NCBI GenBank assembly: GCA_030152605.1
Contig: JASLJB010000108.1
Span: 1-8,889, forward strand
Length of the DNA stretch: 8,889 nt
Source: Acinetobacter sp.
Lineage (GTDB): Bacteria > Pseudomonadota > Gammaproteobacteria > Pseudomonadales > Moraxellaceae
Direction: 5' to 3'
Shown piece after piece: positions 5,359 to 8,889 of this stretch. Position numbers and translations under genes: made by a program. Each line of letters opens with the position of its first letter. Position 1 is the first letter of the stretch. The notes below the pieces were generated by a model. It ran no database searches, was not told the origin of the DNA, and was given only the letters and a program-made list of their open reading frames with translations.

Positions 5359-7509
5359 TTATTTTGATGTAGCGGCGGACTGTTGCTCGGCTTGGATCGC
5401 AGTGAGGGCGATGGTAAACACGATATCGTCCACCAAGGCACCACGTGACAAGTCGTTGACCGGTTTGTTGAGACCTTGCAACATTGGGCCGACACTGACC
5501 ACATTGGCTGCACGTTGTACCGCTTTGTAGGTGGTGTTACCGGTGTTGAGATCTGGGAAGATAAACACATTGGCACGACCTGCGACTGGAGAGTCTGGCG
5601 CTTTAGAGCGACCGACACTTTCAACCGACGCTGCATCGTACTGTAATGGCCCATCAATCAAGAGATCAGGACGGCGTTTCTTGGCGATTTCAGTCGCTTC
5701 ACGCACCTTGTCCACATCAACCCCTGTGCCTGAAGAACCGGTTGAATACGAGATCATGGCAATACGCGGCTCTAAACCAAAGGCTTTGGCAGAGTCGGCA
5801 GATTGGATCGCGATTTCAGCCAGTTGTTCCGCGTTTGGATCTGGGTTAATCGCGCAGTCACCGTAAACGTAGACTTCGTCAGGCAACAACATAAAGAACA
5901 CCGAAGACACCAATGAGTATTCAGGGGCCGTCTTGATCAATTGAAACGCCGGACGCACGGTATTGGCGGTGGTATGTACCGCGCCAGAGACTAAGCCATC
6001 GACTTGATCCATAGCCAACATCATGGTGCCCATGACCACGGTGTCTTGTAGCTGCTCATCGGCTTGGGCGTCGTTAACTTTACCTTTACGGCGTGCAACC
6101 ATGTCGGCCACATATTGGCTGCGGATCAGATCAGGATCGATAATTTCAAGATCCTGCGGCAGTTCGATGTTACGTGCTTTGGCGATCGCAAATACTGCTT
6201 CAGGTTTGGCCAGTAATACACAGTTGGCGATGCCACGCGCTTGGCAAATTGCTGCGGCTTGAATGGTACGTGGCTCATCACCCTCAGGCAGCACGATGCG
6301 TTTTTTCGCCGCAATCGACTTCTGTACCAACTCATGACGGAATGCCGATGGGGATAAGCGTGGCTGATAGTCACCATTGACCATTTGGGTCAACCAGTCG
6401 ATATCGATATGGCTGGAGACAAAACGCGTAACTTGCTCGGCACGGACGGTGTCATCGACCGGAATTTCATTGCTGAGATTGGCCAGTTGTAATGCGGTTT
6501 CCAGTGGGCTGAGTGGGGTATGCAAGATCGGCAAACCGAGCTGCAATGCCGACTGACAGAACTCAAGTGCCAAAGCATTCGGGACGTGGTGTTCAGTCAA
6601 GATCAGACCCGCCAATGGAATCCCATTGCTGGTAGCGACACTACTCGCCAACAACACATCAATACGGTCTGAGGCACAGATCAGCAGCTCACCGGCCACA
6701 AACTTATCCAGTTCATATTCGATATTGGCTGAGATCAGACTGCTATGAATCACACGGCGATAGTCTGCTTTACCGCGGTTGATCCATGAAGCATGTATTT
6801 GCGCCGGTAAGTCTGAGACACGTGGCACACTCAGGGTATTACTGAATGGCACCATCCCAATGATCGGAAGTTCTGCCGTGCCGATATGGGCATGGGTCTT
6901 TTGGATCTCTTGGCTAAACTTCGCCAACTCATCAGTCAAACGTAAGTCCGGCTGTAAGGTCACCGGAATCTGCGCGCATTCTTCCGAAAGGCCACGGGTA
7001 CGCATAAACAGTACCCCGAGGATCCGCGAGGCCGAGGCAGCACGGAACTGGCGTAGTTGGGTTTCGACTTTTTCAGCACTGTAAACCGGTTGTTGAATAT
7101 CGGCATTGCTGACGATGATCACTTGCGCATCCAAAGCCTGCGCCAATGCCGCATTGATTTCACTGGCAAAGCTGTCACGCGCGTTCGGCACCAAGCCTTC
7201 GACGATGGTCAGGGCATGTGATTTGGCGATTTGACGATGCAAATGTACCGCTTGCTCAAGCAGCTCATCACGTTCACCACAGTTCAGTTGCTGCAACAAC
7301 TGTGCGTAGGCGATCGGCTCGACGGTATTTGACTGAGTTAAATGGCGGAAAATCGCAGTACTGCGATCGGCGTCTTCATGACTTTCTTGCGAGAAGGGCT
7401 TGAGAAATCCTGCTTTTAAACCTTGACATTCCAAGGCATAAATCAAGCCTAAACATGCAGAAGTGAGACCAACGCCTTCACCGGTAGGAACTAATAAAAT
7501 CGTTTTCAT
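5359..7509 (-). CDS. pta: Phosphate acetyltransferase, long (E. coli-type) form
   Basis: Pta interconverts acetyl-CoA plus phosphate and acetyl phosphate plus CoA in the cytosol, partner of AckA. The 716 residues match the long three-domain class (E. coli Pta is 714). Domain 1 (about 1-220) is a P-loop-like, dethiobiotin-synthetase-related domain with VPTGEGVGLTSA (7-18); as in other Ptas the P-loop lysine is absent. Domain 2 (about 225-345) is the DRTGG-type regulatory domain. Domain 3 (about 388-710) is the catalytic PTA/PTB domain with LPEGDEPRT (407-415), SGAVHTTANTVRP (508-520), YSTGSSGTGVDVDKV (588-602), FPDLNTGNTTYK (651-662) and GLNKPVNDLSRG (679-690). Ser688, Arg689 and Asp695 align with catalytic Ser309, Arg310 and Asp316 of the Methanosarcina enzyme. 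The ATG at 7509 has only a weak AAGAA as ribosome site. It follows ackA after 107 bases containing alternative hairpins. Confidence 0.97.
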   Translation of the reverse strand: MKTILLVPTGEGVGLTSACLGLIYALECQGLKAGFLKPFSQESHEDADRSTAIFRHLTQSNTVEPIAYAQLLQQLNCGERDELLEQAVHLHRQIAKSHALTIVEGLVPNARDSFASEINAALAQALDAQVIIVSNADIQQPVYSAEKVETQLRQFRAASASRILGVLFMRTRGLSEECAQIPVTLQPDLRLTDELAKFSQEIQKTHAHIGTAELPIIGMVPFSNTLSVPRVSDLPAQIHASWINRGKADYRRVIHSSLISANIEYELDKFVAGELLICASDRIDVLLASSVATSNGIPLAGLILTEHHVPNALALEFCQSALQLGLPILHTPLSPLETALQLANLSNEIPVDDTVRAEQVTRFVSSHIDIDWLTQMVNGDYQPRLSPSAFRHELVQKSIAAKKRIVLPEGDEPRTIQAAAICQARGIANCVLLAKPEAVFAIAKARNIELPQDLEIIDPDLIRSQYVADMVARRKGKVNDAQADEQLQDTVVMGTMMLAMDQVDGLVSGAVHTTANTVRPAFQLIKTAPEYSLVSSVFFMLLPDEVYVYGDCAINPDPNAEQLAEIAIQSADSAKAFGLEPRIAMISYSTGSSGTGVDVDKVREATEIAKKRRPDLLIDGPLQYDAASVESVGRSKAPDSPVAGRANVFIFPDLNTGNTTYKAVQRAANVVSVGPMLQGLNKPVNDLSRGALVDDIVFTIALTAIQAEQQSAATSK

Positions 7510-7528
7510 AAATAATTCTTAAAATTGG

Positions 7529-7582
7529 GTCTTAACATGTCAGTGTGAAAACGTTAAGACTAAAAAGTCAGCCTTAACGTTT
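7529..7582 (-). other. Mutually exclusive hairpins between ackA and pta
   Basis: Three segments can pair in two ways. AAACGTTAA (7549-7557) pairs with TTAACGTTT (7574-7582), with an inner GACT (7558-7561)/AGTC (7566-7569) stem and an AAAA loop. Alternatively GTTAAGAC (7553-7560) pairs exactly with GTCTTAAC (7529-7536). The two structures share 7553-7560 and cannot coexist. The downstream one ends 20 bases before the pta start, near its weak ribosome site. It may set the ratio of AckA to Pta by attenuation, processing or translation control, or just protect RNA ends. There is no strong T-tract after either stem. Confidence 0.5.
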
Positions 7583-7616
7583 AAATCAATGCAACTGGCG
7601 CAGAGAGGGCGTGGTA

Positions 7617-8831
7617 TTAAGCCAATGCTGCATCGGCTTCAGATAGCGCTTGCTGAGTCGGTGCCTGATCGACCACAGAACGGGTTTCTTGGGCAATACG
7701 ACCTTCTTCATCCGTCGGTACCACCCAGATTTGTGGGCCTGTTCCGGCATCAATACGACCTTCCGTACCACGCTTTAACGCATTGTTGTTGGATAGACTA
7801 AGGTTAAAGCCAAAATGTGGCAAATAAGATAATGTTTTTTCACGAATATACGCCGAGTTCTCGCCGATGCCACCGGTAAAGGCCAGACCATCGATGCGAG
7901 GTAGACTGCAGCTTAAGCCTGACAATGACTTCGCCAAGCGGTAGCAGAACACTTCGATGGCGAGAGTTGCATCTTGATTGCCTTGTTCTGAGGCTTCGAT
8001 CAAGGTGCGCATGTCATTGGAGAGTTCAGACAGACCCAGCAAGCCACTTTCACTGTTGAGCATTTTGTCGATTTTTTTCAAATCCCAGCCCAAGTTATTG
8101 GCCAAGAAGCTGTGCATGCTCGGATCTACATCACCACTGCGCGTGCCCATCACCACACCTTCAAGTGGGGTCAGACCCATTGAGGTATCCAAGCTTTCAC
8201 CGTTCCAGACTGCGCAAGTCGAGCTACCGTTGCCCAAGTGTGCGGTGAGCCAGCCGCCTTGTTTAAATTGACCGGCGAGATCAGAGGCGCGATCAGAAAC
8301 ATAAGCATGGCTGGTGCCGTGGAAACCATAGCGACGCACATTGTGCTCAGTATATAAATACTTTGGCACCGCATAGCGATAGGCATGAGCCGGCATGGTT
8401 TGGTGGAATGCGGTATCAAATACCGCCACTTGTGGAAGTTCAGGGAACAGACGCATGGTGGCATCGATCCCGATCAAGTGTGCAGGGTTGTGAAGTGGGG
8501 CCAATGGCGTAGCTTCACGAATACGTTCGATAATTTCAGGTGTGAGGCGTTCGGCCTTGGTCAATTTGCCGCCGTGCACCACACGGTGACCGATGGCTTG
8601 AGGACGATACTGTGACAAACGATTTAAAATGGTTTCGAGTGCTTTGGCATGATCTGCATAAGCGATATCGAGATCCAAAGGCACACCGCCTGCGGTAATC
8701 CCTTTGACACGTGCTTCAGCAGTCCCTAAGTTTTCTGCCAGACCATAGATTCGATCTTCGCGACGGTCAGAGACAAGCGCATATTTGATAGAAGAAGAAC
8801 CGCAATTGATTACTAGTACTGAAGTAGACAC
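7617..8831 (-). CDS. ackA: Acetate kinase
   Basis: AckA transfers phosphate between acetyl phosphate and ADP to give acetate and ATP, reversibly, in the cytosol. The protein has 404 residues, typical of the family, with the ASKHA actin-like fold. Motifs in order: VLVINCGSSSIKY (5-17, with Asn9), GHRVVHGG (81-88, Arg83), VFDTAFH (137-143, Asp139), YGFHGTSH (168-175, His171), AHLGNGSS (197-204), MGTRSGDVDP (228-237, Arg231), TGGIGENS (319-326) and PTDEEGRIA (372-380). These correspond to the catalytic and nucleotide-binding residues of the Methanosarcina enzyme. The start is GTG at 8831; an in-frame TAA lies only six bases upstream of it, so no longer product is possible in this frame. Only a poor ribosome site (GGGT) precedes it. 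It is the first gene of the ackA-pta unit seen here; only 58 bases upstream are in the window. Confidence 0.96.
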   Translation of the reverse strand: MSTSVLVINCGSSSIKYALVSDRREDRIYGLAENLGTAEARVKGITAGGVPLDLDIAYADHAKALETILNRLSQYRPQAIGHRVVHGGKLTKAERLTPEIIERIREATPLAPLHNPAHLIGIDATMRLFPELPQVAVFDTAFHQTMPAHAYRYAVPKYLYTEHNVRRYGFHGTSHAYVSDRASDLAGQFKQGGWLTAHLGNGSSTCAVWNGESLDTSMGLTPLEGVVMGTRSGDVDPSMHSFLANNLGWDLKKIDKMLNSESGLLGLSELSNDMRTLIEASEQGNQDATLAIEVFCYRLAKSLSGLSCSLPRIDGLAFTGGIGENSAYIREKTLSYLPHFGFNLSLSNNNALKRGTEGRIDAGTGPQIWVVPTDEEGRIAQETRSVVDQAPTQQALSEADAALA

Positions 8832-8889
8832 GTTGAATTACCCAATTTATTAGCTGTGGTGAGTCGTCCTTGCTCAACTGTTTGCTCTA
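8832..8889 (-). other. Partial upstream region of ackA
   Basis: These 58 bases precede the GTG start of ackA on the minus strand and run to the window edge. A TTGAGC and a TAATAA can be picked out but are 19 bases apart and fit the consensus poorly, so no promoter is claimed. No coding frame or hairpin is evident. Confidence 0.3.

Noticed and set aside
5171..5530. 119-residue plus-strand frame after the regulator
   Set aside because: It starts on the last base of the regulator stop, runs through the two terminator hairpins and then antisense to pta; no ribosome site or recognisable motif.
7617..8615. Several 60-100 residue frames antisense to or within ackA and pta
   Set aside because: They are shadows of strongly conserved enzymes whose motifs are intact; none has an independent ribosome site or family motif.
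1..8889. Defence system, CRISPR array, phage or mobile element
   Set aside because: All genes belong to ordinary metabolism or regulation, apart from the Sel1 fragment; no direct-repeat/spacer array, integrase, transposase or attachment site is visible.

Overview
The window looks like a chromosomal segment of a Moraxellaceae gammaproteobacterium, most likely Acinetobacter. This rests on protein-level resemblance and on the gene order around the tyrosine/homogentisate genes, recognised from memory and not from a search. No mobile element, RNA gene or CRISPR array was seen.

Layout, left to right: (1) the 3' end of a Sel1-repeat protein on the plus strand, cut by the window edge; (2) a minus-strand catabolic cluster read right to left, fahA - maiA - VOC-family gene - hppD, for breakdown of 4-hydroxyphenylpyruvate through homogentisate; (3) a divergent control region holding a near-perfect 31-bp palindrome that overlaps a candidate fahA promoter; (4) a plus-strand IclR-family regulator, divergent from the cluster; (5) a convergent intergenic region with a strong bidirectional-looking hairpin whose T-tract serves pta; (6) the minus-strand acetate pair ackA - pta, with an inter-cistronic segment that can fold two mutually exclusive ways.

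How the genes fit together: HppD makes homogentisate, MaiA isomerises maleylacetoacetate, and FahA splits fumarylacetoacetate into fumarate and acetoacetate. The ring-opening step between HppD and MaiA is normally done by the cupin-fold enzyme HmgA, which is not in this window. In its place, between maiA and hppD, is a 183-residue VOC-fold protein that carries the type I extradiol dioxygenase signature and a His/His/Glu ligand set. It may be an alternative homogentisate-cleaving enzyme; this is an inference and is the most interesting point of the window. The IclR protein is the obvious local regulator by position and by analogy with the IclR-type HmgR of Pseudomonas. AckA and Pta interconvert acetate, acetyl phosphate and acetyl-CoA and appear to be an ordinary neighbouring housekeeping unit.
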